Assembly (NCBI RefSeq): GCF_008274625.1
Contig: NZ_VTRU01000003.1
Span: forward strand, 496,001 to 560,000
Origin: Chryseobacterium panacisoli
Lineage (GTDB): Bacteria; Bacteroidota; Bacteroidia; Flavobacteriales; Weeksellaceae
DNA length: 64,000 bases
Direction of reading: 5' to 3'
Shown here: positions 50,637 to 59,587 of the stretch, piece by piece
Layout: every line of letters starts with the position of its first letter
How positions within the stretch are numbered: position 1 is the stretch's first letter
The notes under the pieces: generated by a model
The model's input: only the letters and a program-made list of their open reading frames with translations
Told to the model about the DNA's origin: nothing
Database searches by the model: none
Made by a program: the position numbers and the translations under genes

Positions 50637-51536
50637 ATGAAAATCCAGAAGGAAATTATTGAATTTGAAAAAGGGAAATCATTCAAACTATTTGCCCCTT
50701 CCCTGAAAAATTGTTTTTTCTGGCATTATCACCCGGAAATAGAATTGGTATATGTAGAAGCCGTAAACGGAATCCGGCATGTAGGAAAAGATATTTCGGG
50801 ATTTACAGACAGTGATCTTTTACTGATCGGATCTAATGTTCCCCACCTTAATTTTGATTATGGAATTCAGACCGAATGCAGACAGCTGGTACTGCAGATG
50901 CGGGAAAGCTTCCTTCAGGATATTATTCTTCCTGTTCCTGAATTTGAAAATATTAAAGATCTTTTGGAACGTTCATATCTTGGGTTATCCTTTTCCGGAG
51001 AAACAAAAAATACAGTGGTTGAAAAACTACAGATCATTAAAGATAAAAACTCCTTTGAATCTTTGGTAGGATTAATTGAAATTCTACAGATCCTCGCCAA
51101 TTCAAAAGAAGTAAAGGAACTCAACAAAGAAGACACCAGAATTAAATGGTTTTTGAATGATAAAATCAGAATGGGAACCATCTACGACTATATTCACGAA
51201 AATTACGACAAGAAACCCAATGTCAATGAAATTGCCAAAATTGTAAGTCTGAGCACGCCTGCTTTCTGCCGTTATTTTAAAAAACAGACCAATATGACCT
51301 TTACAGATTTTGTTAATAATTACAGGATAAATCAGGCTAAAATATTTTTGTTGAAAGATTATTCGGTGACTGAAGTTTGTTTTCAGGTAGGTTTTGAAAG
51401 TCTCTCATACTTTAATAAACTATTCAAACAGCATACTGGAGAAACGCCTTCTGAATTTAAGAAAAAACATTTTAAGCCGATTGAAATCAATGGCCGGATT
51501 GGGGTGATTACAAAGGAGACAGCGTGTAATAAATAG
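50637..51536 (+). CDS. AraC family transcriptional regulator
   Basis: 299 aa. A cupin-like N-terminal sensing domain (CFFWHYHPEIELVYVEAVNG, 26-45) is joined to a C-terminal double helix-turn-helix: NVNEIAKIVSLSTPAFCRYFKKQTNMTFTDFVNNYRI and YSVTEVCFQVGFESLSYFNKLFKQHTGETPSEFKK. Divergently paired with the MFS gene, so it probably controls that gene and itself. The effector is unknown. Confidence 0.92.
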   Translation: MKIQKEIIEFEKGKSFKLFAPSLKNCFFWHYHPEIELVYVEAVNGIRHVGKDISGFTDSDLLLIGSNVPHLNFDYGIQTECRQLVLQMRESFLQDIILPVPEFENIKDLLERSYLGLSFSGETKNTVVEKLQIIKDKNSFESLVGLIEILQILANSKEVKELNKEDTRIKWFLNDKIRMGTIYDYIHENYDKKPNVNEIAKIVSLSTPAFCRYFKKQTNMTFTDFVNNYRINQAKIFLLKDYSVTEVCFQVGFESLSYFNKLFKQHTGETPSEFKKKHFKPIEINGRIGVITKETACNK

Positions 51537-51573
51537 GATCAATTTGCAGGGTGTACAAAAATATTCACAGCTT

Positions 51574-51642
51574 TAGGTTTCGGCTAAAGCCGGATGATTT
51601 TTAATTCTATAATAAGCGACTAAAGTCCGCTTCTATTGATAT
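51574..51642 (+). repeat. REPIN-like doublet, copy B
   Basis: First palindrome CGGC-TAAA-GCCG (51581-51592), second AAGCGAC-TAAA-GTCCGCTT (51614-51632) with one bulge, then CTATTGAT. Downstream of the AraC gene. Confidence 0.65.
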
Positions 51643-51664
51643 TTAAATGAAACGTTATATTTTA

Positions 51665-51735
51665 ACCACCCCGTCAAAAATTCTTTGAATTTTCGCCACC
51701 CCTCCGGAGGAGGGGAATTATGGAGACCGTTATTA
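51665..51735 (+). repeat. Dispersed double-hairpin repeat (ACCACCCCGTC), copy 3
   Basis: ACCACCCCGTC start, CAAAAATTC-TTT-GAATTTTCG stem, CCCCTCC/GGAGGGG stem, and tail CCGTTATTA, as in copy 1. Confidence 0.8.
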
Positions 51736-51798
51736 CTAATGGAGGCCATTCATTTCCCTAATCCCTGCAACCTAACATCTACAGCCTAAACAAAACAA

Positions 51799-51822
51799 AA
51801 ACCGCTCATTGCTGAACGGTTT
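51799..51822 (-). terminator. Terminator of lipA
   Basis: AAACCG/CGGTTT stem with a 12-nt loop and a T-rich tail on the minus strand. The loop CATTGCTGA is shared with the terminator at 31721. Confidence 0.7.
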
Positions 51823-51827
51823 ATATT

Positions 51828-52694
51828 TTAATGAATATGTTTTTCTGCGTGGTAAGAACTTCTTACAAGAGGAGAACTTTCAACGTGTCTGAAACCTAAG
51901 CTTCTGGCAAAATCTCCGAACTCATCAAATTCTTCAGGAGTGATGAATTTTTTTACAGGAAGATGCTTTTTAGTCGGTTGCAGATACTGGCCAAGAGTAA
52001 TAACATCTACATTCGCATTTCTGATATCCTCAATCGTTTGGAAAACCTCATCTCTGGTTTCACCTAGTCCAAGCATTACGCCTGTTTTGGTTCTTCTTTG
52101 GCCGGCTTCTTTCAGATATCTTAATACTTCAAGGCTTCTTTCATATTTTGCCTGGATTCTCACTTCTCTGGTCAGACGTTTTACTGTTTCCATGTTGTGA
52201 GAGATTACTTCCGGAGCTACTTCTACCAGTCTGTCAAGATGTTTTGTGATACCCTGGAAATCCGGAATCAGGGTTTCCATAGTTGTTCCCGGAGAGATTC
52301 TTCTTACAGCATTTACTGTTTCTCCCCAAAGAATAGATCCCATATCTTTCAGATCATCACGGTCTACAGATGTAAGAACGGCATGTTTGATCTTCATTAA
52401 TTTGATTGATCTTGCCACTTTTTCAGGCTCATCCCAGTTTACATCCAGTGGTTTTCCTGTTTTAACGCCACAGAATCCACAGCTTCTTGTACAGATATTT
52501 CCTAAAATCATGAAAGTAGCTGTACCTTCACCCCAACATTCTCCCATGTTCGGGCAGCTTCCGCTTTGGCAAATAGTATTTAATTTATATTTATCAACCA
52601 AAGTTCTCAGCTCTCTGTAATTCTTTCCGGTAGGAAGTTTTACGCGGATCCATTTTGGTTTTTGAACGGTAGTGTCTTGAACTGAATTTTCCAT
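51828..52694 (-). CDS. lipA: Lipoyl synthase
   Basis: 288 aa. Radical SAM enzyme that inserts two sulfurs into protein-bound octanoyl groups of 2-oxoacid dehydrogenases and the glycine cleavage H protein. Both clusters are visible: auxiliary [12 protein letters not shown] (Cys42, 47, 53) and radical [11 protein letters not shown] (Cys68, 72, 75). The C-terminal [12 protein letters not shown] with the auxiliary-cluster serine (RSSY) is intact. Monocistronic with its own terminator. Confidence 0.97.
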   Translation of the reverse strand: MENSVQDTTVQKPKWIRVKLPTGKNYRELRTLVDKYKLNTICQSGSCPNMGECWGEGTATFMILGNICTRSCGFCGVKTGKPLDVNWDEPEKVARSIKLMKIKHAVLTSVDRDDLKDMGSILWGETVNAVRRISPGTTMETLIPDFQGITKHLDRLVEVAPEVISHNMETVKRLTREVRIQAKYERSLEVLRYLKEAGQRRTKTGVMLGLGETRDEVFQTIEDIRNANVDVITLGQYLQPTKKHLPVKKFITPEEFDEFGDFARSLGFRHVESSPLVRSSYHAEKHIH

Positions 52695-52807
52695 TTCTAA
52701 AATTGAAGTTCAAAGTTAAGGAATTTTTAATGGAAACCATCAACCAGAAATATTGATGAAACTTATAATTCAAAATTTCATGTACATTTAGGTTTTCAAA
52801 ATTCTTT

Positions 52808-53440
52808 ATGAGAAAAATAGTATTTCTTTTTTGTCTGGCAGCCGGCACATTCTGTCTTGCTCAAAAACAATTTCAGCCAGCGGGTTCTACCCTCCTTGAA
52901 ATGGCAGACGGAGATCTTGATGGGGATAAAATTCCTGAAAAGGTAATCATCTACACAACAAAAGACGAAGGTGAGCTGGGAAAAATCCGTGAAATTCAAA
53001 TCCTGAAAAAAGTCAACGAACAATGGACAATTCTTGAAAAATCAAAAAACGCCGTTATGGAAAGCAGCGCCGGAGGTATGATGGGAGATCCTTACAGGGA
53101 AACTAAAATAGAAAAAGGAATTCTGATCATTTCTCAGAATGGCGGAAGCAGCTGGAAATGGGATGTTACAGACAAATATAGATTTCAGAACGGACATTTT
53201 GAACTCATTGGCACCTCCTCCACTTCAGGAAGACCGGGAGATTACTGGAAGGATATTGATTTCAATCTTTCAACAGGACAGCTGAACTATTCAAAAGAAG
53301 TGGAAAACACTGCTGAATATGGTAAATCCTTAAAGGAAACCTATATTAAAAAGGGATTGAAGATCAATCTGCAAAACAGAAATCAGGAAAAACAACAAAA
53401 AATAATCCTTCCGAAAACAAAAGAAGAAGTTTATTTTTAA
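52808..53440 (+). CDS. Secreted protein with EF-hand-like motif (unknown)
   Basis: 210 aa with a signal peptide ending near FCLAQ (15-19). The mature N-terminus has MADGDLDGDKIPEKVIIYTT, a calcium-loop-like DxDxDG segment as in VCBS/dockerin-type proteins, followed by mostly beta strands and a basic C-terminus. A conserved flavobacterial secreted protein of unknown role. A REPIN-like element lies after its stop. Confidence 0.75.
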   Translation: MRKIVFLFCLAAGTFCLAQKQFQPAGSTLLEMADGDLDGDKIPEKVIIYTTKDEGELGKIREIQILKKVNEQWTILEKSKNAVMESSAGGMMGDPYRETKIEKGILIISQNGGSSWKWDVTDKYRFQNGHFELIGTSSTSGRPGDYWKDIDFNLSTGQLNYSKEVENTAEYGKSLKETYIKKGLKINLQNRNQEKQQKIILPKTKEEVYF

Positions 53441-53459
53441 ATTAAATTGTAAGATTTAT

Positions 53460-53525
53460 GTTTTGGCTAAAGCCGATTTTGAATTTTTTTTTCAGTAAAC
53501 GCTAAAGCCCGCTTCTATTGAATAT
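53460..53525 (+). repeat. REPIN-like doublet, copy C
   Basis: GGC-TAAA-GCC (53465-53474) and GC-TAAA-GCCCGCTTCTATTGAAT about 35 bp on. Lies between convergent genes. Confidence 0.65.
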
Positions 53526-53536
53526 TATTATTTAAC

Positions 53537-54097
53537 TTAATTATCGTCAAACTCATTATTTTTCAACAATTCGGCTAAGACTTTTTTAGCACGCATGACC
53601 CGTACTTTGGTATTGGCAACGGAAATCCCCAGCTCTTCAGCAATTTCTTTGATGCTTTTTTCTTCAAAAAACCTCAATTTGATAATATCCTGATAGTTGG
53701 CATCCAGGGATTCTATGGTTTTGATGATCTTCTTCTGTTCTTCTTCAGAAATAAGGAGCTCTTCCGGAGATTTTGCATATTGATTTTTAACCTCATCAAG
53801 ATTTTCAACGGCATCTTCGTTGTCACGGTTCTTTTTTCTCCAGAAATCGATAACGGTATTCTGTGCAATAGTGAGAATCCAGGTTTTAAACTGAAAATGA
53901 GGATCGAACATATCGAGTTTTGACAATACTTTTGAGAAAACATTTACGGTAATTTCATCGGCATCGTTTTCATCCCTCACCTTTTTCATTACAAAAGAGA
54001 AAACATCCACCCAAAAAACATTGATGAGTTTAGTCTGGGCCTTCTGGTCTTTATCCTTGGCCTTCTGTATGAGCAGGAATAGCTGTTCGTCGTTCAT
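53537..54097 (-). CDS. ECF-type RNA polymerase sigma factor
   Basis: 186 aa from MNDEQLFLLIQ; an ATG 24 codons upstream would include the promoter and is rejected. Region 2 is VFWVDVFSFVMKKVRDENDADEITVNVF with FKTWILTIAQNTVIDFWRK (2.4), a Glu/Asp-rich linker follows, and region 4 is ANYQDIIKLRFFEEKSIKEIAEELGISVANTKVRVMRAKKVL. No anti-sigma gene is adjacent in the direction of transcription, so regulation is unclear. Confidence 0.9.
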   Translation of the reverse strand: MNDEQLFLLIQKAKDKDQKAQTKLINVFWVDVFSFVMKKVRDENDADEITVNVFSKVLSKLDMFDPHFQFKTWILTIAQNTVIDFWRKKNRDNEDAVENLDEVKNQYAKSPEELLISEEEQKKIIKTIESLDANYQDIIKLRFFEEKSIKEIAEELGISVANTKVRVMRAKKVLAELLKNNEFDDN

Positions 54098-54103
54098 TAA
54101 TAA

Positions 54104-54135
54104 CAAATATAGCGTATTTGGGGCATAATTGCAAA
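54104..54135 (-). promoter_or_regulatory. Promoter of the ECF sigma factor gene
   Basis: On the minus strand TTTG (54135-54132), 20 bp spacing and TATATTTG (54111-54104), a full consensus match; the -7 box ends 6 bp before the ATG. Confidence 0.75.
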
Positions 54136-54237
54136 AGGGAAAACAGTGAGCTTGCAAAGTTACCACCAAAGCATTTTCAGGTTTTTATCAATTTGCTTAT
54201 TTGCTGGTTCTCCTTTTTCTCTTCCTTCTGAATTTAC

Positions 54238-54245
54238 TATCTTTG
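54238..54245 (+). promoter_or_regulatory. -7 element of tyrS
   Basis: TATCTTTG, exact TAnnTTTG match, 28 bp before the ATG at 54274. Confidence 0.6.
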
Positions 54246-54273
54246 CTTCTTAAAATTTTAAAGTTAACAATCA

Positions 54274-55569
54274 ATGAATTCCTTTATAGAAGAACTGAAA
54301 TGGCGTGGTCTGTTTGCCGATATGATGCCAGGAACCGATGAACAACTGAATAAAGAGGTAACTACTGCATATATTGGTTTTGATCCTACTGCCGATTCTT
54401 TACATATCGGAAGTCTTATCCAGATAAAAATTTTAGCTCACTTCCAGCAGCATGGCCACAAACCTATTGCCTTGGTAGGAGGTGCTACAGGAATGATTGG
54501 TGACCCTTCAGGGAAATCGGCTGAAAGAAATCTTCTTGATGAGGAAACTCTTTTACACTATGTTGACTGTTTAAAGAACCAGCTTTCAAAATTTTTAAAT
54601 TTTGACGGAAACGAACCCAATAAAGCTGAATTGGTGAACAACTATGACTGGATGAAGAATATTTCTTTCCTTGATTTTGCTAAAAATGTAGGGAAAAATA
54701 TCACAGTCAACTATATGATGGCTAAAGATTCTGTAAAGAAAAGACTTTCCGGAGACGCAGGTGTTGACGGAATGAGTTTTACAGAGTTCACCTACCAGTT
54801 AATTCAGGGATATGATTTCCTTCACTTATACCAAAATAACAATGTAAAGCTACAGATGGGAGGTTCTGACCAGTGGGGAAATATCACTACAGGAACAGAA
54901 CTGATCCGTAGAAAAGCTCAGGGTGAAGCATTTGCATTAACGGTTCCTTTGATTACAAAAGCTGATGGCTCTAAATTCGGAAAATCTGAAAGCGGAGAAA
55001 ACTATTGGCTGGATAAAAAGAAAACATCTCCTTACAAATTCTACCAGTTCTGGCTGAATGCTACGGATGATGATGCTGAAAGATTCATTAAGTTCTATAC
55101 TTTCCTTGGAAAAGAAGAAATTGAAGCTTTAATCGAAGAGCATAAAACAGCGGCACACGAAAGAAAACTTCAAAAGAAACTTGCTGAAGAGGTAACGGTT
55201 TGGGTACATGGAAGAGAAGAATATGAAAAAGCACTGAAAGCTTCTGAAATTCTTTTCGGACGTTCCACTGCTAAAGATCTGGTAAGCCTTGATGAGGAAA
55301 TATTTCTTGAAGTTTTTGACGGAGTTCCTCAGAAAGAAATTGCTAAAACTGATGTTTTAGGAGTGAATATTATTGATCTTCTTTCTGAAAAATCAGGATT
55401 CCTAAAATCTAAAAGCGAAGCTCAAAGAGAAATTAAAGGAAATGCAATTTCTGTCAACAAGCAAAAAGTAAATGATACTTTTACAGCTAATGAAACTGAC
55501 CTTATTGACGGTAAATTCCTATTGCTCCAAAAAGGTAAGAAAAGCTACTTTATTGTTAAGGTAGGTTAA
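54274..55569 (+). CDS. tyrS: Tyrosyl-tRNA synthetase
   Basis: 431 aa, normal for bacterial TyrRS. Class I motifs are HIGSL (HIGH equivalent, residues 47-51) and KFGKS (KMSKS equivalent) in [12 protein letters not shown]. Tyr-binding segments [25 protein letters not shown] and [13 protein letters not shown] are present; the C-terminal S4-like RNA-binding domain (about 350-431) follows. No T-box or other leader feature was seen. Confidence 0.97.
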   Translation: MNSFIEELKWRGLFADMMPGTDEQLNKEVTTAYIGFDPTADSLHIGSLIQIKILAHFQQHGHKPIALVGGATGMIGDPSGKSAERNLLDEETLLHYVDCLKNQLSKFLNFDGNEPNKAELVNNYDWMKNISFLDFAKNVGKNITVNYMMAKDSVKKRLSGDAGVDGMSFTEFTYQLIQGYDFLHLYQNNNVKLQMGGSDQWGNITTGTELIRRKAQGEAFALTVPLITKADGSKFGKSESGENYWLDKKKTSPYKFYQFWLNATDDDAERFIKFYTFLGKEEIEALIEEHKTAAHERKLQKKLAEEVTVWVHGREEYEKALKASEILFGRSTAKDLVSLDEEIFLEVFDGVPQKEIAKTDVLGVNIIDLLSEKSGFLKSKSEAQREIKGNAISVNKQKVNDTFTANETDLIDGKFLLLQKGKKSYFIVKVG

Positions 55570-55584
55570 TCTTAAATACCATAA

Positions 55585-55620
55585 AAAACAGGCGCTGAGA
55601 TGAATCTCAGCGCCTGTTTT
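55585..55620. terminator. Bidirectional terminator after tyrS
   Basis: A 16-bp stem, AAAACAGGCGCTGAGA/TCTCAGCGCCTGTTTT, with a 4-nt loop. Confidence 0.95.
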
Positions 55621-55639
55621 ACGTCCTAAAAATTTGATA

Positions 55640-56059
55640 TTAAAATGTATAGCTTGTAGAAGCTGATAAATACTGTCCGCTGGAAGTTCCTTCCTTTTTC
55701 AGTTCTCCGTCTACCCAGATCTGAACCTTCAAAGTAGCAGAAGCATCCGGTCCGATAGCATTTACTGCAACATTAGCACTGTATGCCCCCGGTTCTGATG
55801 TTACTTCAGGGCTGCTCCACGTTGATCCGCTAAGACTTGATGCTGTAGTAGGGTTACCGTCAATTCCGTACACCGCTACATCAATATTACTTCCCGAAGA
55901 TGCGATGGCTTTAAAAACCACTTTATGGCTTTTTCCTGCTCCATTCACATTGTTGTCATCGTCATCATTACTGCATGAAGCTGTAAATCCAATAAGCATT
56001 ACGGCTATTACTGCAACAAATGCACCTCTTAACAGCTGATTCATTCTCATTTTTTTCAT
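55640..56059 (-). CDS. Small lipoprotein with MmpS-like C-terminal domain
   Basis: 139 aa; lipobox FTASC (Cys29) followed by SNDDDD, a run of acidic residues like the surface-export signal known for Bacteroidota lipoproteins. The mature domain (about 45-139) is all-beta, with VVFKAIASSGSNIDVAVYG, STWSSPEV and LKVQIWVDGELKKEG, a layout like MmpS-type proteins and like the lipoprotein at 58910. The two flank a two-component system. Function unknown; it probably sits on the cell surface. Confidence 0.75.
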   Translation of the reverse strand: MKKMRMNQLLRGAFVAVIAVMLIGFTASCSNDDDDNNVNGAGKSHKVVFKAIASSGSNIDVAVYGIDGNPTTASSLSGSTWSSPEVTSEPGAYSANVAVNAIGPDASATLKVQIWVDGELKKEGTSSGQYLSASTSYTF

Positions 56060-56259
56060 AATCTTTTTGTTTAAATTTTAGTTACTATATTAAATATTCT
56101 ATGATTCATGATTTGATGTTTGCAAAGCTATGAGCATCATTTATCTCTATCAATCCTGAAAAATCAGTAATTTTTTCTACCTAAATTCAGGTATTTTTTA
56201 TGCTATTTTTTTTAATTAAATTGAACGTTTAAAAAAATATTTTTCAGAATTGATCCATA

Positions 56260-58233
56260 ATGAAGAGATTACTTGTCCTATTAAGCCTATTTTTATTTTT
56301 TAAATTGCAATCCCAGCAAATCATTCCGCTTAATGAGAAATCTTATATAGACAGCTTGCAGAGTATTACAAAGGGAAATTTTCCCGATACTTCAAAAGCA
56401 ACAGCTTCTTTCCTTTTATCAAATTATTATAGAAACAGTGATTCTGTTTTGAGTAAAAAATATCTTGCAAATGGAAAAATACTGGCCCGAAGCAACCCTT
56501 TCTTTTCAGCAAAATATTATTATTACGAAGGGCAGTATAACCTGGACAGGAACAAAAGGAAAGCGGGTATATCTTATCAGCAGGCTATCAAATCTTTATC
56601 TGAATTTAAAAGTGAAGAATCCGATTTTTTTCAGGCACTGGCCTGGTACAGCTACGGGGTTTCTCAAAAGGATAAGGAAGGATATATCCCTTTGGTTAAG
56701 ATAATGCTTGAAAAAAGTATTCCTCTGGTTGAAAAATATAAAAACAGCAGAAATTTAGGTTTCTTATACACTCAGCTTGCAGTGATTCTTACTTACAATG
56801 CCCAGTTTAAAAAAGCTGAAGATTACAACAACAAAGCATTGAAAATCCTTGAAAAACAATATCCGGAATCCGCTGAATTATTTTTCACTTATCTCAATTC
56901 TGCCAACAATTTCTGCTATCAGGCGAATGGAGATGAAGCTGAAAAGTTTTTACATAAAGCAGAAAAGCTCATTCGCCCTTATCCGGAATCTTCCTCCAAT
57001 GCATTTTATTATTACAGTAAAACACTTTTTTATATTACCCGGCAAAAAAATGAAGAAGCACTCCCGGTGATTGAAAAAGGGATCTTTTATGCAAAAAAAT
57101 TCAATCAAAATCTTCTGGCTCAGATGTTTTATTTCAATAAGTATGATATTTTAAAGAAACTTAAAAGATATAAGGAAGCCAAAACTACTTTGGAGGATGT
57201 TTTAACGGAAAAGTCCTTAGCTATTGATCTTAACAACAGGAAAACTTTTTATAAGCAGCTTTCTTTGCTCAATGAAGAAACAGGAAATACCAGAGAAGCA
57301 CTTCTATGGGAACAGAAATATTCTAAACTTAATGACAGCCTGAACACCGAGAATGTGAAGCTTGAAATCAACAAACTTGAATCTAAGTTCAATGCTGCTG
57401 AAAAAGAAAGGAAAATAGCGACTTTAAATGCTGAAAAAAACCAAAAGGATCTGGAGGTAAACAAGAAGAACTCTTATCTATGGGGAATGGGTCTTGTTTT
57501 ACTGTTAGCATTAAGCCTTCTGGCCTTTCTGTATGTCATTTTCAGAAAAAATAAAAAAATAAACGAACAGAAAATAGAAGATATTAAACAAAAGGAAGAA
57601 CTATCATTGACCAAAGCTATTCTGGATGGTGAAGAAAGAGAAAGAGAACGTATTGCAAGAGACCTACATGATGGTCTGGGCGGAATGCTTGCAGGGGTTA
57701 AAATCAATTTTTCTACATGGTCTTCCACTCATCTCCACCCTGAAAAGGATCAGGAATTTTATAAAATCTTAGGCCAGCTGGACAATTCTGTGAGTGAACT
57801 CCGGCATGTAGCCAGAAATTTAATGCCTGAATCATTGCTTAATTTTGGTTTGGAAACAGCCATGCATGATTTGTGTGAATTTTATAGTAGAAAAAACCTG
57901 GAAATTGATTTTCAGGCTATAGATATTAGTAAAACATTGCCTTTAAATATTCAGCTTAATATTTACAGAATTGTACAGGAATTATTGGCCAATGCTATAA
58001 AACACGCAGAAGCCAGCAGCATCTTGCTTCAATGCTCCCAATCCGGCAAAAATTTTCTGATCACCATTGAAGACAACGGAAAAGGTTTTGATAAAAATAT
58101 AGAAAACACCACCAAAAGTATGGGACTTCGTAACCTGAAAAACAGGGTCAACTACCTGAAAGGAATAATGGAAATACATTCTGATGATCAGGGAACAGCT
58201 ATTAACATAGAACTCAACATCCATGGAGAATGA
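56260..58233 (+). CDS. TPR-containing sensor histidine kinase (HisKA_3/NarX type)
   Basis: 657 aa. Signal peptide 1-19, extracytoplasmic TPR helices (about 60-360, e.g. AQFKKAEDYNNKALKILEKQ), a coiled segment 362-402, one membrane helix (405-428), a second coiled coil, HisKA_3 with ERERIARDLHDGLGG (His470) and an HATPase domain (ITIEDNGKGFDKN). Its 3' end overlaps the regulator gene by 11 bp, so the two are translated together. It shares a TPR sensor design with the kinase at 42117, but the catalytic class is different. Confidence 0.93.
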   Translation: MKRLLVLLSLFLFFKLQSQQIIPLNEKSYIDSLQSITKGNFPDTSKATASFLLSNYYRNSDSVLSKKYLANGKILARSNPFFSAKYYYYEGQYNLDRNKRKAGISYQQAIKSLSEFKSEESDFFQALAWYSYGVSQKDKEGYIPLVKIMLEKSIPLVEKYKNSRNLGFLYTQLAVILTYNAQFKKAEDYNNKALKILEKQYPESAELFFTYLNSANNFCYQANGDEAEKFLHKAEKLIRPYPESSSNAFYYYSKTLFYITRQKNEEALPVIEKGIFYAKKFNQNLLAQMFYFNKYDILKKLKRYKEAKTTLEDVLTEKSLAIDLNNRKTFYKQLSLLNEETGNTREALLWEQKYSKLNDSLNTENVKLEINKLESKFNAAEKERKIATLNAEKNQKDLEVNKKNSYLWGMGLVLLLALSLLAFLYVIFRKNKKINEQKIEDIKQKEELSLTKAILDGEERERERIARDLHDGLGGMLAGVKINFSTWSSTHLHPEKDQEFYKILGQLDNSVSELRHVARNLMPESLLNFGLETAMHDLCEFYSRKNLEIDFQAIDISKTLPLNIQLNIYRIVQELLANAIKHAEASSILLQCSQSGKNFLITIEDNGKGFDKNIENTTKSMGLRNLKNRVNYLKGIMEIHSDDQGTAINIELNIHGE

Positions 58234-58861
58234 GAAAATAAACATCATCATTGTGGATGATCATCCAATTGTCATCGAAGGTCTTCGAATGATGCTAAAC
58301 AGCCAGCCTGTTTTTAACGTAGCAGGAAGTTTTACGACTGGTGCAGAAACCATCAATTTTATCCAATCAAAAATGGTGGATATTATTCTCCTTGATATTA
58401 CACTACCCGATAGCAACGGCACGGAACTCTGCAGAGAAATAAAGAAAATATCCCCGAATACCTCAGTGATCATGTTCAGTAACCGCTCTGAGCGAAGTAT
58501 AATCATGCAGTCTATACAAAACGGGGCAAGTGGTTATCTTCTCAAGAATACTTCTATTGATGAACTCGTCATATGCATCAAAGGTGCTCTTTCCGGAGAT
58601 ATTGTTTTCTGTAATGAGACAAAACAGATCATCAGCCGTCCTTCTCAGCATGATCTTCCAATGCCGCGGCTTACCAAAAGAGAAAAACAGATTCTGCAGA
58701 TGGTAGCGCAGGGAAAAACAAGTAATATGATTGCCGAAGAGCTGTTCTTAAGTCCGCTTACTGTAGACACCCACCGTAAGAATCTGCTTCAGAAATTCCA
58801 TGCCAAGAACTCAACAGAGCTTATTAATATTGCGATACAGCAACAATTGATTGAAAAATAA
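58223..58861 (+). CDS. NarL/FixJ family response regulator
   Basis: 212 aa. Receiver domain with Asp12/Asp13 (IIVDDH) and phospho-acceptor Asp58 (ILLDITLP), and a C-terminal LuxR-type helix-turn-helix (about 148-210: LTKREKQILQMVAQGKTSNMIAEELF, PLTVDTHRKNLLQKF). Cognate regulator of the overlapping kinase. Possible targets are the two flanking lipoprotein genes, but no shared operator was seen. Confidence 0.93.
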   Translation: MENEKINIIIVDDHPIVIEGLRMMLNSQPVFNVAGSFTTGAETINFIQSKMVDIILLDITLPDSNGTELCREIKKISPNTSVIMFSNRSERSIIMQSIQNGASGYLLKNTSIDELVICIKGALSGDIVFCNETKQIISRPSQHDLPMPRLTKREKQILQMVAQGKTSNMIAEELFLSPLTVDTHRKNLLQKFHAKNSTELINIAIQQQLIEK

Positions 58862-58887
58862 AAAAACCGCTTTTAGAGCGGTTTTTT
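58861..58887. terminator. Terminator after the kinase-regulator operon
   Basis: AAAAAACCGC/GCGGTTTTTT stem adjacent to the stop codon; also serves the convergent lipoprotein gene. Confidence 0.85.
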
Positions 58888-58909
58888 GTATATAAATACT
58901 GTATTATTT

Positions 58910-59341
58910 TTATGGTTCTAAGAAACTGTAATCGATAGAAGCAACTAATACTCCTTTCCCTTTTTTCTTAACAGTTCTTGCAACTTCTCCATCTATATAA
59001 AGATTGATCGTTAACTCAGAATTATCATCCGGCATTGATGCATTAGCATCAAGATTCAACTGTGCCTGGCTGGAGTTCACAAAGAATTCTCCGCTTGTCC
59101 ATGGTGAAGTTACCGGTGACTGTGGAGTATTGTATATCGTGTTCTGAGCCGTGCCCACCTGTGTTACAACACTTATAATGTTTCCTCCTGTAGTGGTTTT
59201 CACTTCAAACTGAACCACATGATCCTTAAATTCTTCATCGTCATCTTTTTTACAAGAATTAACAACGGTAATTACAGAAAATAATAAAACGAATAAAAAA
59301 GAAAGTCTAAGTAAACTTTTTGAATTGTAAAATTGCTTCAT
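58910..59341 (-). CDS. Small lipoprotein with MmpS-like C-terminal domain, second copy
   Basis: 143 aa from MKQFYNSKSLLRLSFLFV; lipobox VVNSC (Cys30), followed by KKDDDEE, a probable surface-export signal. An upstream frame extension of 27 codons lacks a better start and is rejected. The mature part has VVQFEVKTTTGGNIISVVTQ, SPWTSGEFFV and LTINLYIDGEVARTVKKKG, matching the order of features in the lipoprotein at 55640. Function unknown; probably a paralogue of that protein. Confidence 0.75.
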   Translation of the reverse strand: MKQFYNSKSLLRLSFLFVLLFSVITVVNSCKKDDDEEFKDHVVQFEVKTTTGGNIISVVTQVGTAQNTIYNTPQSPVTSPWTSGEFFVNSSQAQLNLDANASMPDDNSELTINLYIDGEVARTVKKKGKGVLVASIDYSFLEP

Positions 59342-59516
59342 TTCTCCAAATAGATTTTTTAATGTTTCAAATATAAGTTTTTTATTAATATAAAAATAAT
59401 TTTTATGAAAATTTTCCAACAAAGATTTCCAAATAATATCAAATCAACAAAAATAAAAACCAGCCTCTAAAGTCAAAAAATACACTTCAAAGAAACAATC
59501 CTTACACATAAAGCAT

Positions 59517-59545
59517 CATCCGGCTAAAGTTCATTGTATGAATAA
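59517..59545 (+). repeat. REPIN-like half element, copy D
   Basis: Contains CCGGCTAAAGTTCATTGTATGAAT, one palindrome core without the second. Upstream of the esterase gene. Confidence 0.45.
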
Positions 59546-59575
59546 TAAAAGTTAAGATTCTGAATGTAATTTAAT

Positions 59576-59583
59576 TATCTTTG
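59576..59583 (+). promoter_or_regulatory. -7 element of the esterase gene
   Basis: TATCTTTG ends 4 bp before the ATG at 59588, implying a leaderless mRNA. Confidence 0.65.
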
Positions 59584-59587
59584 TTCT

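Noticed and set aside
54098..54169. 24-codon N-terminal extension of the ECF sigma gene
   Set aside because: Overlaps a full consensus promoter; the shorter start gives the normal family beginning.
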